64,000 nucleotides of DNA from Prochlorococcus sp. AG-459-N19 (GCA_003209375.1 QCRF01000001.1:1-64000); one strand, 5' to 3'. Counted from the stretch's first letter, positions 8,452 to 19,758 are shown. Numbers and translations: made by a program. Notes: generated from the letters alone by a model not told the origin.

Positions 8452-10115
8452 GTTTTCACATTCTTCATTATCGTTTAAAAAAGTTGAAGAGGGCCTTTCT
8501 TATTTGGATAACTCTGATTTCACTTTTAATAAATTTGTGGATAGATAATATTAGATTTACAATTTTCCAAGCTAAGACGAATGAAAAATGTAGGGTCCAA
8601 ATTAAAAGAGCTAGGTGTTTTACTAATCAATTAATAAAGCTTGGTTCAGCATTTATTAAAATTGGACAATTATTATCAGCGAGACCTGATTTAATTCCTA
8701 ATACCTGGATACAGGAATTGTCTAAATTGCAGGATCAAGTTCCTAATTTTTCATTTACGCAAGTTGAAGAGACTATAAGAAATGAACTAGGGTCTAAGTT
8801 TAATGAAATAGATCAAATAATATGTGATCCGGTTGGATCAGCATCACTAGCTCAGGTTCATAGGGCGACTTTAAAAGATGGTAAAAAAGTAGTTTTTAAA
8901 GTTCAAAGGCCCAATTTAAAAGAATTGTTTATTATCGATTTGGGCATAATGCAGCAAATAGCAGGATTATTGCAGAAAAATAAGAATTGGAGTCGAGGTA
9001 GAAACTGGGTTGAGATTGCTAAAGAGTGTAGGAAAGTTCTGATGAAAGAACTTGATTTTAATTGCGAAGCGCAATATGCAGCAAGATTTAGGCAGCAATT
9101 TCTTGATGATGAAAATGTTGAAGTTCCTGAAGTAATTTGGGATATGAGCAGTGAAAAAGTGCTTTGTTTAAGTTATGTAGAAGGGACAAAAATAAGCGAT
9201 GTAGAAAAATTAAAATCACAAGGAATTGATTTATCTAAAATTGCAGAGATAGGTGCAATCAGCTACTTAAAACAATTAGTAAATTACGGTTTTTTTCATG
9301 CAGATCCTCATCCAGGGAATCTAGCAGTTTCAAGTGAAGGTAAATTGATTTTTTATGATTTTGGAATGATGGGGAACATCTCAAATAATCTTCAAACAAG
9401 ATTAGGGGGGATGGTTAAGGCTGCTGCCCTTAGAGACGCCTCATCACTTGTTAGTCAATTACAACAAGCTGGGCTAATTTCAAAAGATATTGATGTAGGA
9501 CCAGTCAGAAGATTAGTCAGATTGATGCTTAAAGAAGCCTTAACTCCGCCATTTAGTTCTAATATTATTGAAAAATTATCTGGAGATTTATACGAACTTG
9601 TTTATGAAACGCCATTTCAACTGCCAGTTGATTTAATCTTTGTGATGAGAGCTTTATCAACTTTCGAAGGAGTTGGTAGAATGCTAGATCCAGGGTTTAA
9701 CCTTGTATCAGTTACCAAGCCTTATTTAATAGAACTTATGACTTCAAATAATCAAAGTCCCAACGATTTAATTAACCAATTTGGAAGGCAAGTAGGTGAA
9801 CTAGGATCTAAAGCTGTTGGAATTCCCAAAAGAATAGATGAAAGTTTAGAAAGATTAGAACAGGGCGATTTACAATTGCAAATAAGAATGGGTGAGTCTG
9901 ATAGGCAATTCAAAAAAATGTTTACGGCTCAAAAAACTTTAGGTCATTCAATTCTCATAGGAAGCTTATCAATTGCATCTGCTTTACTTGTAACCAATAA
10001 ACAAAATAATTTTGCATTATTGCCACTTTTTTTTGCACTACCAATAAGTATTGATTGGATAAAGTGCCAATTAAGTATGAGCAAAGGCTCACGTTTAGAA
10101 AAACTTAAGCGCTAA
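8448..10115 (+). CDS. ABC1/UbiB/ADCK family atypical kinase
   Basis: LGSAFIKIGQLLSARPDLIPNTWIQELSKLQDQVPNF; GSASLAQVHRATLKDGKKVVFKVQRP; HADPHPGNLAVSSEGKLIFYDFGMMG. Confidence 0.95.
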   Translation: MSFHILHYRLKKLKRAFLIWITLISLLINLWIDNIRFTIFQAKTNEKCRVQIKRARCFTNQLIKLGSAFIKIGQLLSARPDLIPNTWIQELSKLQDQVPNFSFTQVEETIRNELGSKFNEIDQIICDPVGSASLAQVHRATLKDGKKVVFKVQRPNLKELFIIDLGIMQQIAGLLQKNKNWSRGRNWVEIAKECRKVLMKELDFNCEAQYAARFRQQFLDDENVEVPEVIWDMSSEKVLCLSYVEGTKISDVEKLKSQGIDLSKIAEIGAISYLKQLVNYGFFHADPHPGNLAVSSEGKLIFYDFGMMGNISNNLQTRLGGMVKAAALRDASSLVSQLQQAGLISKDIDVGPVRRLVRLMLKEALTPPFSSNIIEKLSGDLYELVYETPFQLPVDLIFVMRALSTFEGVGRMLDPGFNLVSVTKPYLIELMTSNNQSPNDLINQFGRQVGELGSKAVGIPKRIDESLERLEQGDLQLQIRMGESDRQFKKMFTAQKTLGHSILIGSLSIASALLVTNKQNNFALLPLFFALPISIDWIKCQLSMSKGSRLEKLKR

Positions 10116-10119
10116 AAAA

Positions 10120-11415
<1,296 letters not shown>

Positions 11416-11477
11416 TTAATTATTACTATTTAAATCCTATTAATAGCTGAACTATTTGGCTAATATCTGAAATATAT

Positions 11478-11491
11478 TTGTTAACCAACTA
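11478..11491. repeat. TTGTTAACCAACTA 14-mer also found at 61345-61358
   Basis: Exact 14-bp match between two intergenic regions that each separate divergent genes. Confidence 0.5.
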
Positions 11492-11563
11492 TAATTGCTA
11501 TTTTTATAAGAGCTTAGATATTATTTAAAATTTTTTTTCATTCTAAAGTCCCCGCAAATCCTC

Positions 11564-11614
11564 TCATCTAAAAAATTTTCAAATTCATCTTACAATTTGA
11601 AAATTATCGGATGA
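11564..11614. other. Extended inverted repeat / hairpin in the eno-clpB intergenic region
   Basis: Perfect arms AATTTTCAAATT (11574-11585) and AATTTGAAAATT (11594-11605), 8-nt loop; outer TCATC/GATGA pairing. Confidence 0.65.
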
Positions 11615-11673
11615 TTATTAGTGCAGATCCTATTTAGAATATTAATTAATAATCAACTATAGATTTATAGTTT

Positions 11674-14439
11674 ATGAGAGAAACACTTACATCCAGTCCT
11701 GAACTATTTAGCGATATTAGTTGGAATCTTCTTTTATTAGGGGAAGAAACCGCAAAAAAATGGGATCATAGCGAATTTAATATTGAACACATAATTCATA
11801 CATTGTTCTCATCAAGTGAATTCTTTGCCTTCATTGAAAAATTATCAATCGACCAAGATACAGTTTTAGACATAACGGAAGATTTTTTAGCAGAGACACC
11901 AACAAATGAGTCAGATATTTTTACTATCGGAGAAGATTTAGAAATTTTATTAGATAACGCTAATCAGATTAAAACTCAATGGGGATCAAGATTAATAGAA
12001 ATCCCTCATTTACTAATTGCTCTTGGAAGAGATTTAAGAATTGGAAATTATGTTTTTGAAGAAGGAAACCTTTCAATGGAAAAATTAGAGGAAGAATTAA
12101 AGTTTTACCCAAATATTAATCAATCAAAAGATTCTTTTAATTATGAGAATGTAATTGAAATAAATAATCAACCTAATTTTGAATCAAACAACGAGACTAA
12201 CGAGACTTTTGTAAAAGGAGAAAAATTTAAGAAAGCTATTGTTCCATTACCGAAAAGTGAACTTCAAATTGAAACCAAAAAACAAGTTGGACAAGATGAA
12301 AATGCTCTTTCAATTTATGGAAAAGATTTAACAGAATCAGCTAAAAAAGGCTTACTGGATCCTGTTTTAGGAAGAGAAAATGAGATCAATAATTTAATGA
12401 GGGTCCTCTGCAGAAGAAACAAAAATAACCCTATACTTATTGGTAATCCTGGAGTTGGTAAAACCTCAATTGCAAAATTACTTGCTCAATTAATTGTAGA
12501 CAAAAAAGTTCCTGATACTTTAAAGGACTTAAAAATTATTTCACTTGACTTAGGTGCATTAGTTTCTGGGACCAAATTTAGAGGTCAACTAGAGGAAAGA
12601 CTAAGCTTAATAATGCAGGAACTAAATAATCCAAACCAAGGAATGATTCTATTTATTGATGAAATTCACTCAATATTAAGTGCTGACAGATCTTCTACCA
12701 ACATCAGTAATATCTTAAAACCTTTACTAGCTGAAGGAGAACTTAGATGTATCGGTACAACAACACCTGAGAAATTTCGTGAAACTATTGAAAAAGATCA
12801 GGCATTAAATAATTGTTTTCAAAAGATAGCTGTTAATGAACCTTCAGTAGAATTAAGCGCAAAAATATTACAAGGGATCAAAAAGAAATATGAATCTCAC
12901 CATGGCATAAAAATTTCTGAAGAGGCTGTAAACTATTCTGCAAAATTGGCCGATAGATACATCAGCGATAAGTGTCTCCCTGACAGTGCAATAGATTTAA
13001 TTGATGAAGCAGCTGCACAGTTGAAAATCGAGTCTAATAATATGCCTCAAATCATTCTCCAACAAGAAAACAAACTTAATACTATTGATGAAAAATTGAA
13101 TAATTTGCAAGGAGAAAATATCGAAGCTCAAGAAAAATTATTGAATAATAGACAACAATCAGAGGCAAAATTGAACGTTCTTTTGGAAAATTGGAACAAT
13201 TTACGTGAAGAAATGGAGGAATTATCTATTTTAATGAAAGAAGAAGATAAGCTATCCAAACAAATTAAAGATAAATCAAATCGCGAAATTGAAAATGATC
13301 TAGATTATTTAGAAAAGCTTGAAGAAGAGTTAAGTGAAATAGAGAATGACATACAAAAACTTGAAGAGAACTTTAATAAAATAAAGAAAAATAGAAATTT
13401 CCCTTTTAAATATCAAGTTGAACCTGATGATATCGCTGATGTTGTCTCAAAAATTACAGGAATTCCAATTTCTAAAGTAGTTTCAAATGAACGTAAGAAA
13501 TTAGTCAATCTAGAAACAGAACTAAGTGAAAAAGTTATTGGACAAGAAAAAGCTATAGAAGCTGTTTCTGCTGCAATTAGAAGAGCTCGCGTTGGCATGA
13601 AAAGTCCTAAAAGACCTATCGGATCTTTTTTATTTATGGGTCCTACAGGTGTTGGCAAAACAGAATTAGCAAAATCTCTTGCAACAGCTTTATTTGATGA
13701 AGAAGACGCACTTTTAAGATTGGACATGAGTGAATATATGGAGAAGAACGCCGTAGCAAGACTTTTGGGAGCTCCTCCAGGTTATGTTGGTTATGAAGAG
13801 GGAGGTCAATTAACTGAAGCTGTAAGACGTAAACCATATTCAGTAATACTTCTTGATGAGATAGAAAAAGCACATTCAGAAGTTTTTAATATCCTTTTAC
13901 AAGTCTTAGATGAAGGAAGATTAACTGACTCTCAAGGAAGGACCGTAGACTTCAAAAATACCGTAATCATTATGACAAGCAACCTAGCTGGTAAATCTAT
14001 ACTGGAGTATTCACAAAAGATTTCTAAAAGTGAGGGAAAGTTAGAAAAAGACCAACAAACCTTAGATGATTCCATTAGTAATACATTGTCTTCAATTTTT
14101 AGACCTGAATTTTTAAATAGAATTGACGAAGTAGTAAAGTTTAATCCATTATCTATTGATGAACTTCAAAAAATAATAATTTTACAAACTGAAGATTTAA
14201 AAAACCTGCTACTTGAACAGAAAATAAATATCGCTATAGACAAGAAAGTTATTAATAAAATTGCAAACGATTCTTACGAACCTGAATATGGTGCTAGGCC
14301 ACTTAGCAGGGAACTTAGAAGACAAATAGAAAATCCCTTAGCTGCAAAACTTTTAGAGGATAACTTTAAAAACAAAAAAAATATAACAATTAAACTTAAC
14401 CCTGCTAAAAAAGATGAGATTGTTTTCAAACCTGGCTGA
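11674..14439 (+). CDS. ClpB-type AAA+ disaggregase (divergent, ClpB2-like)
   Basis: Two Walker A sites (GNPGVGKTS, GPTGVGKTE), coiled-coil middle region, LLGAPPGYVGYEEGGQLTEAVRRKPYSVILLDEIEKAH. Confidence 0.92.
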   Translation: MRETLTSSPELFSDISWNLLLLGEETAKKWDHSEFNIEHIIHTLFSSSEFFAFIEKLSIDQDTVLDITEDFLAETPTNESDIFTIGEDLEILLDNANQIKTQWGSRLIEIPHLLIALGRDLRIGNYVFEEGNLSMEKLEEELKFYPNINQSKDSFNYENVIEINNQPNFESNNETNETFVKGEKFKKAIVPLPKSELQIETKKQVGQDENALSIYGKDLTESAKKGLLDPVLGRENEINNLMRVLCRRNKNNPILIGNPGVGKTSIAKLLAQLIVDKKVPDTLKDLKIISLDLGALVSGTKFRGQLEERLSLIMQELNNPNQGMILFIDEIHSILSADRSSTNISNILKPLLAEGELRCIGTTTPEKFRETIEKDQALNNCFQKIAVNEPSVELSAKILQGIKKKYESHHGIKISEEAVNYSAKLADRYISDKCLPDSAIDLIDEAAAQLKIESNNMPQIILQQENKLNTIDEKLNNLQGENIEAQEKLLNNRQQSEAKLNVLLENWNNLREEMEELSILMKEEDKLSKQIKDKSNREIENDLDYLEKLEEELSEIENDIQKLEENFNKIKKNRNFPFKYQVEPDDIADVVSKITGIPISKVVSNERKKLVNLETELSEKVIGQEKAIEAVSAAIRRARVGMKSPKRPIGSFLFMGPTGVGKTELAKSLATALFDEEDALLRLDMSEYMEKNAVARLLGAPPGYVGYEEGGQLTEAVRRKPYSVILLDEIEKAHSEVFNILLQVLDEGRLTDSQGRTVDFKNTVIIMTSNLAGKSILEYSQKISKSEGKLEKDQQTLDDSISNTLSSIFRPEFLNRIDEVVKFNPLSIDELQKIIILQTEDLKNLLLEQKINIAIDKKVINKIANDSYEPEYGARPLSRELRRQIENPLAAKLLEDNFKNKKNITIKLNPAKKDEIVFKPG

Positions 14440-14501
14440 GAAGTAAATCAATAAGCTAAAATAAAAACTAATGCATAAAGCTTAATTTCAAAAAAATTTT
14501 T

Positions 14502-14744
14502 GTGACAAGTCCTACCACTAATAAAGAACCTCTTAAAAAGGTTTCTCCTGAAGTTGAAGAGCCTAAAAAAAAGAATAATTTTTTTAGATCTACCTACGAT
14601 GAGCTTAAACTTGTCGTGTGGCCTAACAAACAACAACTTTTTAGCGAATCAGTAGCAGTTATAATTATGGTATCGTTTTCTGCTGCAGCCATTGCTTCTG
14701 TTAGCAGATTCTATGGATGGGCAGCCTCGCAAATTTTTGGTTGA
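14502..14744 (+). CDS. secE: Preprotein translocase subunit SecE
   Basis: FFRSTYDELKLVVWPNKQQLFSESVAVIIMV; immediately upstream of nusG; GTG start. Confidence 0.92.
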   Translation: MTSPTTNKEPLKKVSPEVEEPKKKNNFFRSTYDELKLVVWPNKQQLFSESVAVIIMVSFSAAAIASVSRFYGWAASQIFG

Positions 14745-14795
14745 ATTATCTCCCGAATATCCATTAATAAAGATCTTAATTAAGCTTCCAGACAA

Positions 14796-15407
14796 ATGAG
14801 TAATGAATTAACTACAAGCCTTGCTTCTTCAAAAGCAAATACAAGCATTGCAAGATGGTATGCAGTTCAAGTAGCATCTAGCTGTGAAAAAAAAGTAAAA
14901 GCGACTCTTGAGCAGAGATCAGTAACTTTAGGTGTTAATAATAGAATCATTGAAATTGAAATTCCCCAAACTCCAGGAATTAAATTAAAAAAAGATGGAA
15001 GCAGACAAACTACTGAAGAAAAAGTTTTCCCAGGTTATGTCCTCGTAAGAATGATTTTGGATGAAGATACAATGATGGCTGTTAAAAGTACTCCAAATGT
15101 AATTAACTTTGTCGGTGCTGAAGACGGTAGAGGAAGCGGCAGATCGCGAGGTCATATTAAACCTCGACCATTATCAAGACAAGAAGTTAATAGGATATTT
15201 AAGCGCGCATCAGAGAAAAAAGCTGTAATCAAGTTAGATATCGAAGAAAAAGATAGAATCATTGTAACTAGTGGCCCTTTCAAGGATTTCCAGGGAGAAG
15301 TTATAGAAGTTTCGGGAGAAAGAAATAAATTAAAAGCATTACTTTCAATTTTTGGGCGCGAGACTCCTGTAGAATTAGAATTCTCCCAAATCAATAAACA
15401 AAATTAA
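14796..15407 (+). CDS. nusG: Transcription termination/antitermination protein NusG
   Basis: ARWYAVQVASSCEKKVKATLEQR; VFPGYVLVRMILDEDTMMAVKSTPNV; GPFKDFQGEVIEV. Confidence 0.97.
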   Translation: MSNELTTSLASSKANTSIARWYAVQVASSCEKKVKATLEQRSVTLGVNNRIIEIEIPQTPGIKLKKDGSRQTTEEKVFPGYVLVRMILDEDTMMAVKSTPNVINFVGAEDGRGSGRSRGHIKPRPLSRQEVNRIFKRASEKKAVIKLDIEEKDRIIVTSGPFKDFQGEVIEVSGERNKLKALLSIFGRETPVELEFSQINKQN

Positions 15408-15474
15408 TTTCTAATTGTTCTTGTTTATCGAGTAAAATTATGATTTTCTACTTCAGCTTAAATTATCTAATCTA

Positions 15475-15900
15475 ATGGCAAAAAAAATTGTTGCAGTTAT
15501 CAAGCTTGCTCTACAAGCAGGCAAAGCAAATCCTGCTCCTCCTGTAGGACCAGCTTTAGGACAACATGGTGTCAATATCATGGCATTTTGCAAAGAATAC
15601 AACGCAAGGACACAAGATAAAGCAGGTTTTGTAATTCCAGTCGAGATTTCTGTTTTTGAAGACAGAAGCTTTACTTTCATCACAAAAACACCTCCTGCTT
15701 CCGTCTTAATAACAAAAGCAGCTGGTATAGAGAAAGGATCAGGTGAATCTGCAAAAGGCTCTGTAGGGAATATAAGTAAATCTCAATTAGAAGAAATAGC
15801 CAAAACTAAGCTTCCTGATCTAAACTGTTCTAGTGTTGAATCAGCCATGAAAGTAATTGAGGGTACTGCTCGTAATATGGGCGTGTCTATTACTGATTAA
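15475..15900 (+). CDS. rplK: 50S ribosomal protein L11
   Basis: [37 protein letters not shown]. Confidence 0.99.
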   Translation: MAKKIVAVIKLALQAGKANPAPPVGPALGQHGVNIMAFCKEYNARTQDKAGFVIPVEISVFEDRSFTFITKTPPASVLITKAAGIEKGSGESAKGSVGNISKSQLEEIAKTKLPDLNCSSVESAMKVIEGTARNMGVSITD

Positions 15901-15927
15901 GTTCAATACGAAATTTATCACTATTTC

Positions 15928-15957
15928 GGGGAGGTTAGTTAATAACCGTTTGCACCC
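15928..15957 (+). promoter_or_regulatory. Possible structured element (GGTTA/TAACC stem with outer GGG/CCC) between rplK and rplA
   Basis: GGTTAGTTAATAACC perfect 5-bp stem, 9 nt upstream of the rplA ATG at its outer end. Confidence 0.3.
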
Positions 15958-15966
15958 AATATTATT

Positions 15967-16674
15967 ATGAAAAAACTATCCAAAAGAATGTCGGCTCTAT
16001 CAACAAAGATAGAAGATCGCATTTACGCACCACTTGAAGCTTTAAGCATAATCAAGGAAAATGCTAATGCAAAATTTGATGAAACTATTGAAGCACATAT
16101 ACGTTTAGGTATTGATCCAAAATATACTGATCAACAATTAAGGACCACTGTTGCATTACCACATGGTACTGGTCAAAGCATCAAAATTGCAGTAATTACG
16201 AGCGGTGAGAATGTATCGAAAGCTAAGGCTGCTGGTGCAGATTTATTTGGCGAAGAAGATCTTGTGGAAAGCATCAATAAAGGAAATATGGAATTTGATC
16301 TTCTTATTGCAACTCCAGATATGATGCCAAAGGTTGCAAAATTAGGAAGAGTTTTAGGGCCAAGAGGTTTAATGCCTAATCCTAAAGCTGGGACAGTAAC
16401 TAATGACATTGCTAATGCAATAAAAGAATTCAAAGCTGGTAAGCTCGAATTTAGAGCAGATAAAGCTGGGATCGTTCATGTCCGCTTTGGAAAAGCAAGT
16501 TTCACAAAAGAGGCTCTATTTGACAACTTAAAAACCTTACAAGAATCAATTGATAAAAATAAACCAAGTGGAGCTAAGGGAAAGTATTGGAAAACTTTTT
16601 ATGTAACTTCAACAATGGGGCCTTCAGTTCAAGTAGACATAAATGCTGTACAAGATTACCAACCTGAAGGTTAA
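15967..16674 (+). CDS. rplA: 50S ribosomal protein L1
   Basis: [34 protein letters not shown]. Confidence 0.99.
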   Translation: MKKLSKRMSALSTKIEDRIYAPLEALSIIKENANAKFDETIEAHIRLGIDPKYTDQQLRTTVALPHGTGQSIKIAVITSGENVSKAKAAGADLFGEEDLVESINKGNMEFDLLIATPDMMPKVAKLGRVLGPRGLMPNPKAGTVTNDIANAIKEFKAGKLEFRADKAGIVHVRFGKASFTKEALFDNLKTLQESIDKNKPSGAKGKYWKTFYVTSTMGPSVQVDINAVQDYQPEG

Positions 16675-16707
16675 CGCTTTGTAGTATAATTAGAATTGCA
16701 ATAATAC

Positions 16708-16762
16708 GGCCAAAGAAAGTAGGTTGATTTAGTTATTCTAAATTTTTAATTCCTACCGAGGA
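16708..16762 (+). promoter_or_regulatory. L10-leader-like cis-regulatory RNA upstream of rplJ-rplL
   Basis: CCAAAGAAAGTAGGT...ATTCCTACCGAGGAC: GTAGG (16719-16723) pairs with CCTAC (16752-16756), in the expected position upstream of rplJ. Confidence 0.75.
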
Positions 16763-16796
16763 CTCGTCTTAAATTATTTCTTTTTGGATCTAATAA

Positions 16797-16826
16797 AAGC
16801 GGCCTCTTTAAAAGGACTTTGCCGCA
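16797..16826 (+). terminator. Possible attenuator-type hairpin in the rplJ leader
   Basis: AGCGGCCTCTTTAAAAGGACTTTGCCGC: GCGGC/GCCGC stem between the L10-leader-like element and the rplJ start. Confidence 0.4.
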
Positions 16827-16864
16827 TTTCCTGCTCTCCCTAAATTACGATCCAAAAAACATCA

Positions 16865-17392
16865 ATGGGCCGAACACTAGAGAATAAGCAACAAATCGTT
16901 ACTGAGATTAAATCTCTTTTAGACGACTCGGAAATGGCTGTAGTTCTTGACTATAAAGGTTTAACTATCAAAGAAATGTCAGATTTGCGATCTAGATTGC
17001 AAACAACTAACGGCATTTGCAAAGTTACTAAAAATTCATTAATGCGTAAAGCTATTGATGGAGATAGTAATTGGAACGATCTTGAATCTTTACTGACCGG
17101 AACAAATGCTTTTGTCTTAATCAAAGAAGATGTTGGAGGTGCTGTAAAAGCTATCCAATCTTTTCAAAAAGACACCAATAAATCCGAAACCAAAGGAGCT
17201 TTATTTGAAGGCAGACTTTTAAGCGATTCTGAAATAAAAGAAATTGCAAGTCTTCCATCTAAGGAAGTATTGATGGCAAAAATTGCTGGCGCTCTAAATG
17301 GCGTTGCTACAAAAATTGCGATCTCTATTAATGAAGTACCTTCTGGACTTGCTAGATCACTTAAACAACATTCTGAAAAATCAGAATCCTAA
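16865..17392 (+). CDS. rplJ: 50S ribosomal protein L10
   Basis: [45 protein letters not shown]. Confidence 0.98.
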   Translation: MGRTLENKQQIVTEIKSLLDDSEMAVVLDYKGLTIKEMSDLRSRLQTTNGICKVTKNSLMRKAIDGDSNWNDLESLLTGTNAFVLIKEDVGGAVKAIQSFQKDTNKSETKGALFEGRLLSDSEIKEIASLPSKEVLMAKIAGALNGVATKIAISINEVPSGLARSLKQHSEKSES

Positions 17393-17420
17393 ATTGAAAA
17401 CCTAATTAACTTTTAAGAAA

Positions 17421-17816
17421 ATGTCCGCAAAAACTGAAGAAATTCTTGAATCATTAAAATCTCTATCACTTTTAGAAGCATCTGAACTTGTAAAGCAAAT
17501 TGAAGAGGCTTTTGGTGTATCTGCTGCAGCTTCTGCAGGTGTAGTCATGGCAGCTCCAGGAGCAACTGGCGGTGACGCAGATGGTGGCGCTGCTGAAGAA
17601 AAAACTGAATTTGAAGTAGTTCTCGAAAGCTTTGATGCAGCTGCAAAAATCAAAGTACTTAAAGTTGTTAGAAATGCAACTGGTCTAGGTCTAGGCGATG
17701 CAAAAGCACTTGTAGAATCTGCACCAAAAACAGTAAAAGAAGGAATTGCCAAAGCAGATGCTGAATCTCTAAAGAAAGAGATTGAAGAAGCTGGCGGTAA
17801 AGTTACACTTAAGTAA
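17421..17816 (+). CDS. rplL: 50S ribosomal protein L7/L12
   Basis: [50 protein letters not shown]. Confidence 0.99.
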   Translation: MSAKTEEILESLKSLSLLEASELVKQIEEAFGVSAAASAGVVMAAPGATGGDADGGAAEEKTEFEVVLESFDAAAKIKVLKVVRNATGLGLGDAKALVESAPKTVKEGIAKADAESLKKEIEEAGGKVTLK

Positions 17817-17830
17817 GAGAAAATTTTTTC

Positions 17831-17855
17831 AAGCCGATATAAAGTCTATCGGCTT
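17831..17855. other. Perfect 9-bp stem-loop between rplL and rnhA
   Basis: AAGCCGATA-TAAAGTC-TATCGGCTT; no canonical T-tract after it. Confidence 0.6.
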
Positions 17856-17863
17856 CAAAAATT

Positions 17864-18592
17864 ATGAATATTGATAGTATTGCAATTGAAGCTGCAACTG
17901 ATGGAGCCTGCAGTGGTAATCCAGGTCCAGGTGGTTGGGGTGGTCTAATAATTTTTGATGACAAAAGTGAATTAGAAATAGGTGGCTCCGAGCAAAATAC
18001 TACTAATAATAGAATGGAACTCACTGCGGCTATAAAAACACTTGAGAAATTAAAAACTTATAAATTAAAAGAAAACTTTAAATTAAGAACTGATAGTAAA
18101 TATGTAATAGAAGGTTATACAAAATGGATTATTAATTGGAAGAGAAATGGATGGAAAACAAGCTCAGGAAAATCGGTACAAAATCTTGACTTATGGCAAA
18201 AAATTGATCAATTAAGAATTAATGGTCTTGTAATGGAATATGTTAAAGGCCATAGCGGTGACAAACAAAATGAAAGGGTAGATAAAATCGCGACCAATTA
18301 CAGCAAAGGTATATCTCTAAAAAGTAACTTCAAAGAGTCTGAATCTTCAGTAGAGTTTTTTGAAAAAAGTGCACCTACAGAAATTCAGGAATTATTTTCA
18401 AGGAATGAATTAATTCGAAAATTTGCAGAAAAAAAATACTTGTTAAGTTCACCAGAACTAACTAACTTATTAGGGGAAGAAAACCACTTTAAGATAAAAC
18501 AATATTTCCCTTTTGAATGGCGTAATTGGATATTGATTCCTAAAGGTGAAAAATATTGGATAATAGAAAAAAAGAATCCTGATTTTTTATGA
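17864..18592 (+). CDS. rnhA: Ribonuclease HI with C-terminal extension
   Basis: [59 protein letters not shown]. Confidence 0.95.
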   Translation: MNIDSIAIEAATDGACSGNPGPGGWGGLIIFDDKSELEIGGSEQNTTNNRMELTAAIKTLEKLKTYKLKENFKLRTDSKYVIEGYTKWIINWKRNGWKTSSGKSVQNLDLWQKIDQLRINGLVMEYVKGHSGDKQNERVDKIATNYSKGISLKSNFKESESSVEFFEKSAPTEIQELFSRNELIRKFAEKKYLLSSPELTNLLGEENHFKIKQYFPFEWRNWILIPKGEKYWIIEKKNPDFL

Positions 18593-19758
18593 ATGAACAA
18601 AAGAGGGTATTTAAAAATCTTTATAAAAACTTGGTTTCTCCTATACTAAAAAAAGACTCTGGAATCGATGCAGAATATTTAACTAATCTATCTCTTAACC
18701 TTCTATCATTCAGTTCAAGAAAATATAATTGGGCTATAGTATCTTCTATCTTAAAAAATCTAAATGAAGAATTTTCTGTAGTTGATAAAAGATTAACTCA
18801 GAACATATGTGGAATAAATTTTTGTAATCCAATTGGTTTAGCTGCGGGTTTTGACAAAAATGGAAATGCTGCAAATATATGGAAAAATTTTGGTTTTGGA
18901 TTTGCTGAACTTGGTACAGTAACTAAGTTTGCTCAAGAAGGTAATCCCAAACCAAGGTTGTTTAGATTAGCAGAAGAAGAGGCGGCTTTAAATAGAATGG
19001 GTTTTAATAATAATGGTGCTAAAAATCTAGTTAAAAACTTTCTTGAACAAGGTATTGAGTTTAAAAAAAACAGGGAGAATATTTGTTTAGGGATAAATTT
19101 CGGTAAGTCAAAAATTACAGGTTTATCTCAAGCAAAAGATGATTATTTAACTTCTCTAAAATTATTAATTCCATATTGTGATTACGCAGCAATAAACGTT
19201 AGTTCTCCAAATACTGAAGGACTTAGAAAGTTACAAGATCCGATTCTTCTAAAAGAACTTCTAAGAGAAATTAAAAACTTACCTAATTGTCCACCATTAT
19301 TTGTAAAAATTGCGCCAGATTTAGGCCTTAAAGATATTGAAGATATTTGCCAATTAATAATCGAGGAAAACATCGATGGAATAATTGCTACAAACACCAG
19401 CATTGATAGATTAGGTCTTGAAAATAGAAAGATCAAGCAAACCGGATTATTACTCTCTCAAGAGAATGGAGGATTAAGTGGAAGGCCTCTACAAAAAAAA
19501 GCAAATCAAATAATAAAACATATCCATAATATTGATAAAAAGATTATTTTAATTGGCGTTGGTGGAATAGATAGTCCTGAGTCAGCTTGGGAAAGAATTT
19601 GTTCTGGAGCATCATTAATTCAACTTTATACAGGATGGATATATAAGGGTCCACAATTAGTACCAGATATACTTGAGGGAATTATAAAGCAACTCAATAA
19701 CCATCAATTATCTAATATAAAAGATGCAATTGGATCAAATTTAAAATGGGTTGAATAA
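18589..19758 (+). CDS. pyrD: Dihydroorotate dehydrogenase (class 2)
   Basis: [53 protein letters not shown]. Confidence 0.97.
   Translation: MNEQKRVFKNLYKNLVSPILKKDSGIDAEYLTNLSLNLLSFSSRKYNWAIVSSILKNLNEEFSVVDKRLTQNICGINFCNPIGLAAGFDKNGNAANIWKNFGFGFAELGTVTKFAQEGNPKPRLFRLAEEEAALNRMGFNNNGAKNLVKNFLEQGIEFKKNRENICLGINFGKSKITGLSQAKDDYLTSLKLLIPYCDYAAINVSSPNTEGLRKLQDPILLKELLREIKNLPNCPPLFVKIAPDLGLKDIEDICQLIIEENIDGIIATNTSIDRLGLENRKIKQTGLLLSQENGGLSGRPLQKKANQIIKHIHNIDKKIILIGVGGIDSPESAWERICSGASLIQLYTGWIYKGPQLVPDILEGIIKQLNNHQLSNIKDAIGSNLKWVE

Noticed and set aside
13413-13873. Two minus-strand ORFs (104 and 76 aa) inside the ClpB-like gene
   Set aside because: Antisense shadows of the conserved NBD2 coding region.
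17402-17752. 116-aa minus-strand ORF over rplL
   Set aside because: Antisense to a certain ribosomal protein gene; its composition mirrors the sense codons (A/P/S-rich); no family recognised.
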